A DNA stretch of 64,000 bases from the NCBI GenBank assembly GCA_033819885.1, contig JAQYUZ010000034.1:124001-188000 (forward strand), read 5' to 3'. A program made the position numbers and the translations under genes. The stretch is from Microbotryomycetes sp. JL201. Lineage: Eukaryota; Basidiomycota; Microbotryomycetes. The notes beneath the pieces are model-generated. The model saw nothing but the letters and a program-made list of their open reading frames with translations, was not told the origin of the DNA and did no database searches. Shown piece by piece: positions 1 through 12,900 of the stretch (within the stretch, counting starts at the first letter, position 1; each line of letters opens with the position of its first letter).

Positions 1-3000
1 CTGCTCACTTGGCTCAGCAACGTCAAGAGAATCCTGACAAACGACTTGTGTGGCTCGACATTGGTGGTGGAACCGGTGAGCTTTGCAGAACTACTCTCTG
101 TCACGAGCACGTGTGCTGAGCTCGGGCCCCACACGTATCTTCAGGTTGGAATGTGGAAGAGATGGACAAGGTGAGTGGTAGTTGCAAGATTGGCGGGAAA
201 CCGCTAAGACTGCTCAATATAGTACTTTCCCGTTGCGGATTTTGATGGTAAGCAGAGTGTATGTGGTCACGTGATTGAAAGCCCACGTGTCGATTCGCTC
301 CTGTTCAGCTGTTTACGTCCTGGACTTGTGCGAGCCTCTCCTTGACGTCGCCAGGAAGCGCTTCGAGGCTCGAGGATGGAAGAATGTCCACTGTCTGCTG
401 CAAGATGCCACGGCTTTTGTCTTGCCAGAATGGGAAGAGGAAGGCATCGACCCGGAGGGCGACCTAGACTTTGTCTCGATGTCATACTCGCTCAGGCAAG
501 TCCTTCAGGCTACATTACTACACGGTGTGCTGATATATGCTGCAGCATGATGCCTGATATGCTCAAGCTTATCGACCGCATCGAAAGATTCCTGAGCCCG
601 TCCGGTTTGCTCTCCGTCTGCGATTTTTACGTATCATCTCGAGAGAAATCAACTTTGGCTGAAGTGATAGGCGACACGGCCTCGCGTCACTGCTCTTGGT
701 TGTCGCGCATGTTCTGGCTGCACTGGTGAGCACGCCTAAGCTTGTCTCGGAGGCGGACATTGAAAGACAAGTCATGCCTCAGGTTCGAATTCGATCACGT
801 GGATCTTCATCCGTCTCGCCGTCAGTACTTGGAACATACATTTGCTACCATCAAGTCTTTCAATGGCCGGTAAGCCCGATCAAAAGTGGCATCTTTTCTT
901 AGGCTGACGAATGATCGCATGGAGCAGTAACAACTTTGTCGTGCCATGGTTGATCCGGATGTGAGAGGGCTGTATGTCTTTGGTCTGTGACATGGATCTG
1001 ATTGAACCCTGTCTCTGAAAGCCCGTACTACGTCAACCTTATGACTTCGCGCCGAGCCGATACCAGCAACGCTCGCACAGCATTCGAAGTCGACGCCGGC
1101 AATACAATCTCTGCCACGGCTTCACCAATACTTGTACCAGCTCGCAACCCTTCGTCTCTCGACTTGCCCGCCTTGACTCTCGGACTGTCTTCGCTGCAAA
1201 GATCCAGCTCGACTCGGTCGCGCAAGCTGCGACGAACCATTTCGTACGAATCCGACAGTACACGCATCGACATTGCCCCTGAAGAGCAATTGTCGTCGTT
1301 CCACTACGGTCGTCGTCACTTTCGGGTTCCATACCTCGATTCGCCGGTGCACAAAGAGTTTCGCACATGGGTGTATGGCTTCACTTGGGAGGACCCCGCA
1401 GTCGACATGCAGCATTTGAATTTGACGAGCGAAGACCACATGCTTTGTATTTCCTCGGCTGGCGACAATGCCCTGCACTGTGAGTTCTGTCAAGTTTTTC
1501 AGGATCTCGCCGACTGACTTGGTCACGGACGACAGACGCGGTTGATGGTCCCAAAGGGCAACAGCCCAAGCGGATTCATGCCGTCGACATGAATCCTTGG
1601 TGCGTAAACCATCTGCTGACTTTCGAGAACTCTGCTGAATCGCAATCAAAGCCAAGGACACTTGCTGGAATTGAAACTAGCTTCGATTTGCGCCCTGGAC
1701 TACGAGGACCATTGGAAGGTCAGAAGTGCGCCCAATTCCACACACTATAAATCGGCTGAATCTCTTGCCATAGCTCTTTGGTGAAGGCCGTCATGAAAAT
1801 TTCCGCGCTCTTCTCGACACAAAGCTTTCGCCGTATCTGACGTCTCATGCATATCAATTCTGGAGGTACGTCAGCGCGCTTCTTTTGAGCAATCGCATCA
1901 GGCGATTCTGACGCATATGCTTCGTCACTGTGTGCAGGAAAAACGACAATGCTTTCTCTTCGGCATTCTACCTTCGTGGCTACTCTGGCTGGGCTCTTCG
2001 TCTTGCCAAGTATGCCTTCTTTGTTGGAGGTATCCGCAAGGACGTGCGTGCCTTCTGCGCAGCCAAGACTCAGGAGGAGCAGGCCGAGATTTGGCACTCG
2101 AAATTGCGACCTGTATTGTTGTCCAAGTTTATTACGAAAATTTTCTTGTCAAATCCGGCGTTCCTTTGGAACGCGCTCGGTGAGTGCTCCCCGCTCAAGC
2201 CTTTGCGAGCCAAAACGGTCAACTCAACGTTTTGATCCGCTAGGTGTTCCACTCAATCAGGCATCAGTTTTTTTGAAAGAGACGACGACGGAACAATTTG
2301 CGATCGACACACTAGACCCGGTCGCGCTCAATACGCACATTGCTTCGGGAGCTTACCATTACCAAGTGTGCCTCGAGCAAAAGTACACGCGCGAGAGTTG
2401 GTACGTCAGCGGTCGGGTACGCATCAAAAGTGAATTGAGAGCTGACATTTGTAACGTATGCAGTCCTTTGTACCTGAAGAAGGAGGCGTTCGAATTTTTG
2501 AAGCAAAATGGCGCTGCGGCGCTCGACTCTTTCCGCTTGCACACAGACAGTATCATTAACGCAAGTGGCGTTCGAGCTTAGCCACGCAAGTAGATACTGA
2601 GGAATGATACCTCACGCAGGTTATGAAGAGGCTGGGACCCAACTCTTTGACGATCGCCATCATTATGGATTTGCAAGATTGTCAGTGTCTCGGCGTATGC
2701 TGTCGAGTGCTTGCTACGGTTCATGCTGACTCGCGGGTTCCTCTCAAGGGTTCAAAAACTCTCTTGCCACTTCTCATCCACCCACATCGGCCACGTTGAA
2801 CGGCAAAGCCGATGTCGACTCGTCTTCGCCTTTTAAGAAATCCGAACCGCCTTGCGACTTGACGTTGACGATCAGAGCGTTACACAAAGCATTGAAGCCT
2901 GGTGGAAGGGTTTTCTGGAGAAGTGCAGGGCTGGAACCTTGGTATGTCGAATTGTACAAGAGGGAAGGCTTTAACGTCGAGTGAGTGTTGCCAGATTGCG

Positions 3001-3204
3001 TAACCCCTCTGTGAGGCGTCAAACAGGCTAACGCGGACTCGAACGAGCAGGTGTGTACACCAACGCGATATTGGCTCCAAAATACCGATCGACAGAGTCA
3101 ATATGTGAGTTCAGATTCACCCTCGGCATTATCGCTTCGTGCTCGGCAGACTTGCTGACGGTGCTCTGTAGGTATGCCTCGTTTTGGAAAGCCACCAAAC
3201 TCTG
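1..3204 (+). CDS. BTA1: Betaine lipid (DGTS) synthase, 5' end outside the window
   Basis: This is a bifunctional enzyme that makes diacylglyceryl-trimethylhomoserine, a phosphate-free membrane lipid, from S-adenosylmethionine and diacylglycerol, probably at the ER. The first visible exon carries a SAM-methyltransferase motif I (WLDIGGGTG, split by an intron at 76-144), followed by VYVLDLCEPLL and SFxxPSG-like methyltransferase blocks; this is the BtaB-like half. From about 1000 onward the BtaA-like (DUF3419) half follows, with FHYGRRHFRVPYLDSP, the TWEDP block and SSAGDNALHY, and it ends with DRVNMYASFWKATKL and a TGA at 3202-3204. About ten short introns are inferred; the splice at 2980-3050 restores the last frame. 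The methyltransferase-first order is that known for fungal BTA1, opposite to the algal protein. The start codon lies upstream of base 1. The domain assignment is secure; exact intron borders in the middle are approximate. Confidence 0.9.
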
Positions 3205-4293
3205 ATGGAAAGAGCTCACCGCGAGACGGGAGAGGCCGCATAGAGACCGGTTCAGATTTGGCAGAGAACATGGGGCTCAGACTGAGAAATGGGCGCAAGG
3301 TAACGGTCCAAAAATTCGATTTCAATAGCAGTATGCTTGTCATTATTTCAAGAAGATTTGTGAACAGTGCGATTGCAGCGGATGAGACTACTGAGCTGTA
3401 AGCGACGGTTTCTATGCTGCGCGCACAATTAAAAAGACGTGGGTTCTTGCGCTGCGGCCGATCGTGTTTGCAACTGCACAATTGCTGCAGCGTTTCCAAC
3501 GTCCGATCATGCCACAACGAAGAGCTTTTGAATCTGCCTGCAGATGGGAGCTGGACGAGCGATGAGATCGGCGATTTTCATTCGCCGGGAGCAAGGCGCG
3601 CGGGGCTTGGGTGACCTTAGCGTTGTTCCTCTTGCTCGTCAAGCGAGCTCGAGAGGCATGCTACGACACTTGTCAGCAGTCATATTGCTCATCGCGTTAC
3701 CATCTCGGTTTTCGTGGTTGGCTTGCTGCGCCAGTGGAGCTTTATGGTGGCACAAGGGCAATTCTGTGGCAAAAGAATATAAGCCATCTTTTTGGTGATT
3801 GCGACGAGCATGAGCATGCCGAGACCTGTGTTGATGTCGTGTGTGTCTGTGTGTCTCTCTGACCAAAGTCGAACGAGGCGTGCTTGAAGGACAGCTTGGC
3901 GCTGCTGTTGGAGTGTTGAGACACAATCTGGCGTGTCTCACCTTTTCAGGCTGCTGCCCAAATCGGACAACGCTGGGCATCACTGTACAAGTCTTGCCAC
4001 TGAAGCCACGGTTTCTGAGAATTGTTTCGCGCTTTGTGCAGTGTGACAGGCATCAAATCGCCGCTGCTCGACAAGGGAAAAAAAAAAGATCGCCGTGAGC
4101 GGTAACGGATTGCTGCTGCTGCGCGCGCGTTCGACTTGTTTCGCGCTCTTGAACGACGCCGGGCGCATTCTCGGTCCAGTAGCCTTGGCCAGCCGATCAG
4201 GGGCTACGCTTGTGCGTGCACTTTTGACGGTCCTCTTGTGCACCCACGCGCCGTGTGCAAGGGCAAGGAGGCGAGGCGAGGCGAGGCGAGGCC
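3205..4293. other. Intergenic region BTA1-CDC24
   Basis: About 1.1 kb with no gene I can support. It should hold the BTA1 3' untranslated region and the CDC24 promoter and leader. Open frames on both strands here (for example 3174-3401 on the plus strand, which overlaps the BTA1 stop) show no recognisable family or consistent splice structure. An A-run lies at about 4079-4086, and a pentanucleotide repeat abuts the CDC24 start. Confidence 0.5.
4271..4290 (+). repeat. GCGAG x4 tandem repeat abutting the CDC24 start codon
   Basis: Four perfect copies of the pentamer GCGAG run up to three bases before the ATG at 4294. The tract is in the presumed 5' leader and would be translated in frame if the upstream ATG at 4255 were used. 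Slippage here could change leader length, or the N-terminus if translation starts at 4255. Confidence 0.8.
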
Positions 4294-7200
4294 ATGGCCC
4301 TCACGAACAACAATGGGCCGCCGTCGCGCGCCAATTCGCTAAAGTCGGCGACGAGCTCGCAGCAACTGTACAGTCCCAGACCACCCATGGCTGACCGCAT
4401 GCCGTCGACGTCGTCAGCGCTGCACACGCACGCGGACGCGCCGGGCTCGAGCACGAGCACGCCCATCGCCACAAACTCAGCCCTAAACAAGCAAGCGACG
4501 GCCGCATCATCACTGTACCAGAATTGCAAGACCGTCTTGGACAGGCTGCGCCGCGTGCCTGGCTTTGAACAGCAGTTTCTGCGCCCAGACACCGGCGACG
4601 GAGACGACACAGGCGGCCACGACAGTAGTGCTGACCGGGACGACGACACCAGCGACGTCAACAACAGCAAGCAACGACGCTCGACGATATCTGACGACCC
4701 CGTCAGCAGGTCACTGCATTGCCTGCGCCTCGGCTCGAGCTTGTGCTACCTGTTCAATCAGCTCGATCTGCCACACCAGCTCGACGTCAACCCGCACGCG
4801 TCCATGCACAACCTCAAGGCGTGTCAAAGAGGCACTGCTCACTTTGTCATGGCCTGCAAGCAGGATTTGGGCTGGGCAGACACGGACTTGTTTGCGATTC
4901 ACGAGCTGTACGGCCAAGACACCAACGGGGTCGTCAAAGTGAGCATGAGCTCGCGTGCATGTCAATCAGTCTACATTCCTCAATCGTCCGCACACAGGTC
5001 ATCAACACAGTCACAAAAATGCTCGACTTGCTCGAAGAGCGCGGTTTGCTGCTCGAGCCAACCGAACCAGAGCCAGGCTCGCAGGACTTGCCTCGGCCAA
5101 CAGACGAGCGGTCCAATGTCGTACGCGAAATCTTGGACAGTGAGAGAAAATACGTGCAAGATTTGGAAGTGTTGCAGGTGAGCCTTGACTAGGGACGCTT
5201 TCGCGTTCCGGTTGGCGTGTCTTGTTCTCGTCGCGCTGACAGAGACGGTCCATGTGCGTGGTTGTGCAGGACTATCAACGACAACTGCAAGCGAACGACG
5301 TTCTCACTCAAGATCAGATACACCACTTGTTTCTCAACTTGAACTCGCTTTGCGATTTCCAAAGGCGATTTTTAATCGGCGTCGAGGCGAATGCGTCGCG
5401 TCCGCCAGAAGAGCAGCGGTTCGGCCACCTCTTCATACAGATGGTGCGTTCAGCTTTATTCAAAACGGGAAGCAAGTGACCGACTCACGTTGACTATGCT
5501 CGTCCTACAGGAGGATCATTTTTCAGTCTATCAACCCTACTGCGCAAACCTGACAGCGGCCCAGGACCTTGCGATCGCTGAGAACGCCGCCTTGTCTGCA
5601 AGTTGCTGCTGGGTTTCACGTGCATCGAAGGCTGGGAAGGCTGACTCTTTGGATGACTGCAGCAAATGTCGAACGTTCTCGATCCCGTGTCCGAGCTCGC
5701 ACCTCTACTCATCAAGCCTGTGCAACGGATATGCAAATACCCGCTTCTGCTCTCTGTGAGTCCACATTCGGCTTGATAGACCATGATCTGACTCTGTCCG
5801 CGCAGACCTTGCTCAAGAATACACCCCCGACGATGCCGCATCACTCGGAGTTGCAAGAAGGTCTCGCATCCATCATGCGAGTGACAGACAGAGTCAACGA
5901 GACCAAGCGCAAGGAGGACAACAGGCAGGCCGTGCTCGACTTGTCGCGACGGGTCGAGGATTGGAAAGGACACGACATCACCTCGTTTGGCGATCTTTTG
6001 CTTCAAGAAACTTTTTTCGTCATCAAAAACGAATCTGAGCGAGAATATAACGTCTATCTGTTTGAGAGAATCATCCTGTGCTGCAAGGAGAACAATGTCG
6101 CGGGCAAGAAATCCTCAAAGAGCAACTCGATCGCAAAAAAGCCTCAAGCACGCAAACCGTCGACGTTGCAACTCAAGGGCAGAATCTTTGTCAACAATGT
6201 GACTGGGGCAACGCCATATGTCAGACAAGGTCCGTCGCGCTCGGTTTACCTCAAACGAGTTTGGCTGACATTTGACTTTTGCCTTTCGGCAAACCAGGAC
6301 AATGCTTGTTGGAAGTTCGGTGGAGGGGTGATGTGGCAGAAGAGGCATTTACGATCAAGTGCAGGACAGAGGAACTGCTGCGACAATGGCAAAAGGGAAT
6401 CTCGAAAGCGGTCGAGGATTCGCAACAGCGAAGGCGCCAACACCAATTATCTGCTAGTCGCAGATCGGATCGCAACATGTTTTCGCCAATGTCGGCATTC
6501 CCTCAGACGCCGAACACAGAAGCGGGCTCGGTACACTCGTTCTTTTCAGTTCCTGACGCCTCGAGCCCCTATCCGTATATAAATTCGGCGATTCCAAGCT
6601 TCCCGCCTGGGTCAACGCTCCAGGGTAACGGGTTTGACGACGAATATGACGAATCCGCGTACGAAATCAGCGAGTCGGGCAGGTCTACGCCTTCGACGAT
6701 GGCACGGAGAGCGGGCGGTGCGTCCACGAGGAGCTTGCCGGCAGATCACCGCGACATGTACGGAAGCGGCGCGTCGAAAGCCCGAGCGCAAACAGAAGAT
6801 TCTGGCTCGGCCGTCATCAATCAATGGCGCAACCAGACCCCGTCAGGCGCCAATTTGCCAAGAGGCGCCTCACTGTTGTCGAATCACAGCGAGAGCCACA
6901 GTTTGCGCAGCTCGTCCTCGAGCCGGCATTTGCGCGAAAAGCAGAGTGCCGAGTACGGCGGACCCAGTCCCGCGCTGTCGCAGCACCAGTTTGCGCATCC
7001 GAATGGCCAAGAGGCGCATCATCCGCCAGCGCTGCCGCGACATACTTCACATGGCAATGTGCCTCTCGTTGGAGCTCACGCTGTAGGCGCTGAGGCACCA
7101 ATGATGCTCCGCAACCGCTCTCAAAGCAGTCCGAATGTTTACCAGCAACCACAGTTTCCGTCCGCTTCTTCTCACCCGCAAGTGCCCGACAAAGACTGGC

Positions 7201-7955
7201 CGCCTTCACAGCAGTTTCACGGTCATCATCACCAGCACCAACAGCAACAGCAGCAGCAGTCAAATAACGCTGCGCATCCTTATGCTTACCAGCAGCATCG
7301 ACAAATGTTGCACAAGAGCAGCGGAACCAACTCTGGAGGCACGCTTGCGTCGGCGTCGAGCGCGTCGACCAAAGGTGGCGACAAGCGGTCCTCGTCGTCA
7401 AGCGCTGCAACTGATCACAGCTCGGCAACGTCTGCGCATTCTTCGATGATTGGCGGAGCTGGTTACGGACCGAACGGCAGCTACCCGTCTCAGGGCACTT
7501 ACGCTCAATCGGCGTATGATGGTCTGTATAACGGTCCAAACGCTGGTTCGGGCGCCAAGTCGTCATCGTCGCCTTCCAGCAGTCTGCTACAACCTCATCA
7601 GTACGCTACGCAGGGCAGCAGCGGAGCAGCAACATCGACATCTCAAGCCGTTCGAGTCAAAGTCACGTACGGAGAAGATACATTTGTCATTGTCGTGCTC
7701 AACACTTGCACGTACAAGGAATTGGTCGACAAGGTTTTGAAGAAAATTCGCTTGTGCGGTCGACACTTGCAAGACGAGTCTAGTCTGAGATTGAGGTATC
7801 AAGACGAGGACGGCGACCGAATTCTGATCACGAGCGAGGAAGACGTCGTTATGGCTTTCGAAGGTGTCAAGGAGCCTGTAGGTGCTGGTGGCGGACCAAG
7901 CATCAGTCAGGCTGGTACGCTCGTCTTGTTTGCATCGACGGACGGACAGCAGTGA
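4294..7955 (+). CDS. CDC24: Rho-family guanine nucleotide exchange factor Cdc24
   Basis: Activator of the Cdc42 GTPase that sets cell polarity and budding or hyphal tip growth at the plasma membrane. Domains in order are a low-complexity N-terminus, a calponin-homology-like segment (SLCYLFNQL to DLFAIHELYG), a DH domain starting at VVREILDSERKYVQDLEVLQ with LIKPVQRICKYPLLLS as its most conserved helix, a PH domain (WKGHDITSFGDLLL to the LLRQWQKGI helix), a long Ser/Gln/His-rich linker (about 6430-7640), and a C-terminal PB1 domain beginning RVKVTYGEDTFVI with acidic YQDEDGDRI. The PB1 domain is the expected docking site for a Bem1-type scaffold. About 1,080 residues, somewhat longer than yeast Cdc24, with six short introns. 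I chose ATG 4294 over the in-frame ATG at 4255 because the latter adds only a repeat-encoded stretch. CLA4, another component of the same pathway, lies 43 kb downstream. Confidence 0.94.
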
Positions 7956-8041
7956 GGTGGTTCGTGGGGATTTGCGCGGCGCATGTATGCCCTTTCTCTG
8001 GTTTGCATCCTTCTCGGTAGCAGTGTGCTCTGCAGTCTCGG

Positions 8042-8077
8042 CGTGTGTGTGTGTGTGTGCGTGTGTGTGTGTGTGTT
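8042..8077 (+). repeat. (GT)n microsatellite
   Basis: Two GT runs separated by a single GC interruption, in the short gap between CDC24 and TFB4, probably within the CDC24 3' untranslated region or the TFB4 promoter. No coding role is seen. Confidence 0.85.
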
Positions 8078-8158
8078 TCTTTTGCATTTGTTGTTTTCTT
8101 TCGCGTTGTAATTAGACGAATTAACCGATTACAAGCAAAGCAACGTTTGCTTAGGACA

Positions 8159-9871
8159 ATGACGACAAAGGCCAACGCTGACTCGTCCACGGCAGTCGAC
8201 GCTGGCGACTTGCTGTGTCTGATAGTCAGTTCTTGCTGCGTGTCAAGGCATGTCGTGTAGGTCACCGCTCACTACCTCGTTCGAATCGCGTGCAGATCGA
8301 CTTGAATCCGCTCGCTTGGGCCTTGTGCAGTCAACCACAGCCTACAACGACACGAGACAATCAAGATGACAATGGTGGATTGTCGTTGGACAAGGCTCTC
8401 GACATGTTGATCGTGTTTGTGAATGCGCATTTGAGCTTGAGCCACGAGAATGGCGTCAGCGTGTTTGTCAGTTGTGGTCAACACAGGTCAGTCTTGGATC
8501 CCTTGTTCTGAGAGTAAAACAGCTGACATGTGCGATATTGCGCTCAAGCCAATTGCTGCTGTCGACTTGCTTGTTTGACGAGACAACCATGAGCCAACAA
8601 TCCAACGCACGTGCCGGAAAGGATGAGGGCGAACGGATCGCAGACAGCAACATGTACCAGCAATTCAAGTTCGTAGACGACGAGCTAGTCATCGGCATCA
8701 AGAGCGTCTTGAACAAGTTGGACCACAAGTCGGACGACTTTGTCGGCAAAAGTGAGTTGAGCTGAGCATGCGCACTTGTCGAGCGATTATCTAATTCCGC
8801 TAATTGTGACCTACTAGGCCAAAGTGGACTGGTCGGGGCTTTGTCAAAAGCGTTGTGCCGTCAGTCGACTCGCAACTATCGCACTTCTATCTCGCATACT
8901 AAAGCAAGTCCATGTACAGACATCAACCGGCTCAACGCGAATACATCTTTAAAGCCCAATCTGAACAAGCCTCGACCTAGAATAGCAATCATGAGCGTCT
9001 CGGAAGATTCGTCGTCGCACTACGTTTCTGTCATGAATTGTATTTTCACGGCTCAGAAAAACGCAGGTCGATTTGGCATTCCTGTGCATCAACTCCTCCA
9101 GCTGACCATTTCTCGACTGCTTGGACCCATAGTCTGTTCCGATCGATGTTTGCAAGATCTTTGGCAGGGACGCCGTGTTTTTGCAGCAAGCTTGCCACTT
9201 GACACAGGGCAACTATTTCAAGCTGGCCCGACCGAGCGGTCTGCTGCAATACCTTCTCGTGAGCTTTGTCGTACCAACTACGCAGACGATAGGACGAGGC
9301 CAGCCAGTTGACTCGTCTCCACCGCAGATGGCTTTTCTTCCTGGTCCGGCTGCTCGCAAGCATTTTGTCCAGCCAACTCATGATCAAGTCGATCTGCGTG
9401 CGGCTTGCTTTTGTCATCGGAAGATTGTCGACATTGGCTACGTCTGCTCGGTTTGCCTGTCGAGTACGTCGATGCCTCAGACTGTGTGACCGGCAGTATC
9501 AGATTCGCTGACGTTTCCGCCATTTTCAAGTCTTTTGCTCGCCGCTGCCGGTTTGCTCGACATGTCGGCACGTTTGAAACCCTCTTTCTCTGTTTGCCGG
9601 GCGCGCAAGGCTGACTTGCATTTGTCTTGACATCAGTACAAAGTTCCCAATGGCGACTCTCAAAAGACTTGGGTTCGGCTCAAAACCATCACAAAATGGA
9701 GCGGCTGGTCCACCAAAGGCAAAGAAGCGTAAAGTCACGGCGGCGCCATCGGCCGCCGCGAAAGACGCGAATGGTACCGCAAACGTTACCGGTAACAGCG
9801 GGACAGTGACGCCAGCAGATGCGTCTGCGCCAAGCACTCCCGCCGCCGCCACCACCACCAAACCATTATAA
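8159..9871 (+). CDS. TFB4: TFIIH core subunit Tfb4 (p34)
   Basis: Structural subunit of the TFIIH core, acting in RNA polymerase II promoter opening and nucleotide excision repair in the nucleus. The N-terminus reads LLCLI then IDLNPLAWAL after a phase-0 intron at 8225, the usual start of the Tfb4 von Willebrand-A fold. Later conserved blocks are RPRIAIMSVSED, MNCIFTAQK, VPIDVCKIFGRDAVFLQQAC, GNYFKLARPSGLLQYLL and the zinc segment CFCHRKIVDIGYVCSVCLS followed by FCSPLPVCSTC. It ends with FPMATLKRLG and a lysine-rich, low-complexity tail (KAKKRKV, nuclear-signal-like) not typical of short homologues. At least six introns. The last splice (about 9575-9650) is uncertain: the predicted CRH-FPMATLKRL join lacks the usual Gly-Thr-Lys before Phe. 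The gene converges on UTP10 with a 67-bp gap. Confidence 0.9.
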
Positions 9872-9938
9872 GTCTGTCTAACTGTCTTTTCTTGGAAAAG
9901 GAAACAAATGTTGTTGAAATCTCAATGTTGTTGCACGC

Positions 9939-12900
9939 TTACATCTCCAAATACGAAGCCAGACTTTCTCCCAAATGCTCTTCAATCCTCTTGATCAATC
10001 TCCTCGTCGCTTTGTCGACTCCGCCCTGAGTCTCGTCCAGCGTTTCACTCAGGAATGGCGTCGTTTCCGGTACGAACGTCAGCATTGTATCACCCAATGC
10101 ATCCCAAACGTCGTCCAAAGTCAACAAGGCTTGACGCTTGACGACGAGATCGTCTGATCGAGTCGTCATGAGCAATTGAGTGTTGAACGATTTCAGAACT
10201 TGCTCGTGTGACGACGAGGCAAGACTAAATTGGTGGACCAATGAACCAAACAATACCCGAACCTCGTCATCGTCGTGCTTGACGGCAATAAGCTCGACTT
10301 GGTTGGCGATCGGGTTCGAAAGTTTCGAGAGACGGGCGGCCGTCCAGAAACCAGTGTCGTCATACTCGAGAGCTTTCGTCAACGACTTGATAACACAGGT
10401 CCACAATGTAACGTCGTCTGGAACGTCTTCCGCGAATGACGTCAACAATTCGGTCGTTTGCTCGAGCATGAAAGAGTAGTACGGCACGAAGATGGACTGT
10501 AAGACACGCGTCAGTGCCCATGCGATACAGTCCCCAAGCATTGACCAGGCCCACCTTGAGCTGCGCCAACATTCTATCAACGAGCTTGTACAGCACGATC
10601 CTGCGGGCCGTGATTGCATCTTCCGCGTCTTCAGCCTCCGCAAGGTCAATAACGGCCCAGTCGTACGTTCGTAGAAACAGAGGTCTGAACGTTTGTTCGT
10701 TGAGCTTGAGAATAAATTGAATGAACGCGCCGAGCGCATTGGATTCGACTAAATTAATGTCGTCCAGAGCAACCTGCTTGCGACGCAAATCGAAAACGGA
10801 CAAGAACATTTTGAAGATGGGCCGGTATGTTTCGAGGACATCAGGTGCCTTGGCTTGACGAAGAGACCGGTTGAGAACGTCAAGAACGCTCAGCAAGGGC
10901 TGCAAAAGCACAAAGTCAGCGTTACTTCAAGCCACAAGAACCCCGAACTTGTACGTACAGCTTGCTCAGACTCGTCAATTGATGCATGCAGCCGCACAAT
11001 GGCAGAAAAGAGCGTCTTGGATGGCAATTTCTTAGCTGCGGTGGAAATGAGACTCGCTCGAGCTTTCGATACGGGACCCGCAGCGCCCTTGTCGACGAGC
11101 TCATCCGAGACGAGTGCGGCGAAGATCTTGTCCAGCTGCCCGCCGATAAACGTAGGGATGGATGATAACAAGCCTTCGAGAACGCGAAGGCCGGCTGGGG
11201 CTGTTTTTCTGTCCCTGAACAAGCCGATTGCGAAGGGAACGAGCTTGGCGACAAGCGGAATGAGTCGAGGACCCAAGCGGCGGCTGCGTGTCAAACCGAA
11301 TGTCAGTGTGCTGTTGCTGCAGAAGGACGTCGACGGCACATACGTCAATTTGTCGATGATGGCCGTCGCCTGCAATTGCTTTGCAAGGTCGGCTTGCGAC
11401 GATGTGGCTAGCGAGATCAATTCTGGTACAAGTTTGGCCAAAACTGCATCCTCGTCTGTAAAAGGCGAAGAAACGATATTGTCGAGCGTTTCGAGGAACG
11501 CTCCCACGTCGACGCCAGTCTGAGCCAATTGCGGGCGAATGCGCTCGATGACTGATACCACTGAGGCTGAGATATCTGCTCGCCTTGTGGGTTTGACCGT
11601 CGCCAATTTTGAGCGCAGCAACTCGAGCGCGCGGACTTGAATCGTCTCGTCCGACAGGTCGAGCAGCCACAAGATTGCTTCGGCGAAAGATTTTGTCGAC
11701 ATGAGCGTGACGGTCGCGTGCACCCCGTACGAAGCCGCTTGAGCAATTTCCTGACGTCGTTCTTCAGATAAAGCAGAGTCCTTCGGCGAAGACAAATCGA
11801 GCAAGTCACGAACGAGACCGGCCAATGTCGGATCAATCTCGTCATTGCCGCCAGCTCGCGCCGCGTCCACCTTGGCCACCATCTGACGTGTCTCAAGCAG
11901 CTCAGTTACGAACGCGAGCAGCGTGAGGACAGAGTCTGCAGGCCCGTCTGTCTGCAGACCTGCATCGCTCAACAGACCACCAGAACCCTCGAGCAAAGCG
12001 GACACTTCCGACAAGATCTGCTTTGTGGCGGTGAGCTGCATCTCGACCGAGAACGTCTCCATGACGACAACAGCCAGGGGAGCACCTTCAGCAGATTTGA
12101 CGTCTTTGTCAACAAGCAACATTGTAACAGCCGACAGGAAGTCCTGGGGTCCGAGCGTTTCGACGAACTTGACGAACATCCTCGCCCGACGATGGCGTGG
12201 CATGTGGTTGGCGGCGTCTGCAAATATTCTGAGCAGCTCTTTGAGGTCCAAAACAAGCGCTGCACGACTGCCGGAAGTGCGTTTTGTCGACTTGACGAGA
12301 GAAGGCACGATATTCTCGAGCGTGCTTTCGACAACTCGCATGCTGTACGCGTCGTCTCGTTGCAGCACATTCGCGCCCATAAAGGTGAAGATCGGCATGA
12401 TATTGTGAACAAGCTGGTCTGGCACAAGCGGGCCGAGCTTGGCCAGCAACAGCAAAGCCTGCTGGCAGATTTGAGGGTTTTGCGAAGCTGTCAAAATTGG
12501 GTCAGGGACAATTGATTGGCAGAGATCATTGCTCAACTCACTTCTCATGAGGTCCAGTACTGGACTCATGCGAATCGAGTCGCCAGTGACGCTTGACGAG
12601 GGGCTGACACGATCTACGGACTGCAATAGCGCCGACAGCAACAGTTGGCCAGTGTACTGCACCTCCGCCTGAGCAGCAGCAGAAACGTCGTTGACGCTTG
12701 TCAACAAATCAAACAACGACAACAGCAAATCATGCGTTGGTTCGAGCGTCGCAAACTCGACCGTTTCGAGGACGGCAACGAGCTCTGGAACGCGACCGAG
12801 CTTCGAGTCTGTTGTCGACGTGCTGCTTCCTCCAATCGACGTACGTCCGCGTTTCGAGCTCTTGCTGACAGGAGACACCATAGAAAGCCTCAGTTCTTTA

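Noticed and set aside
3174-3401. Plus-strand frame after BTA1 (MPRFGKPPNSDGKSSPRDGR)
   Set aside because: It overlaps the last BTA1 codons in another frame and has no recognised homology or splice continuation; probably 3' untranslated sequence.
6817-7566. Long antisense open frame opposite CDC24
   Set aside because: Shadow of the low-complexity coding linker of CDC24; its composition mirrors the sense repeat codons.
8042-8077. GT microsatellite as a possible functional element
   Set aside because: Simple repeat in a short intergenic gap; nothing beyond repeat structure supports a role.
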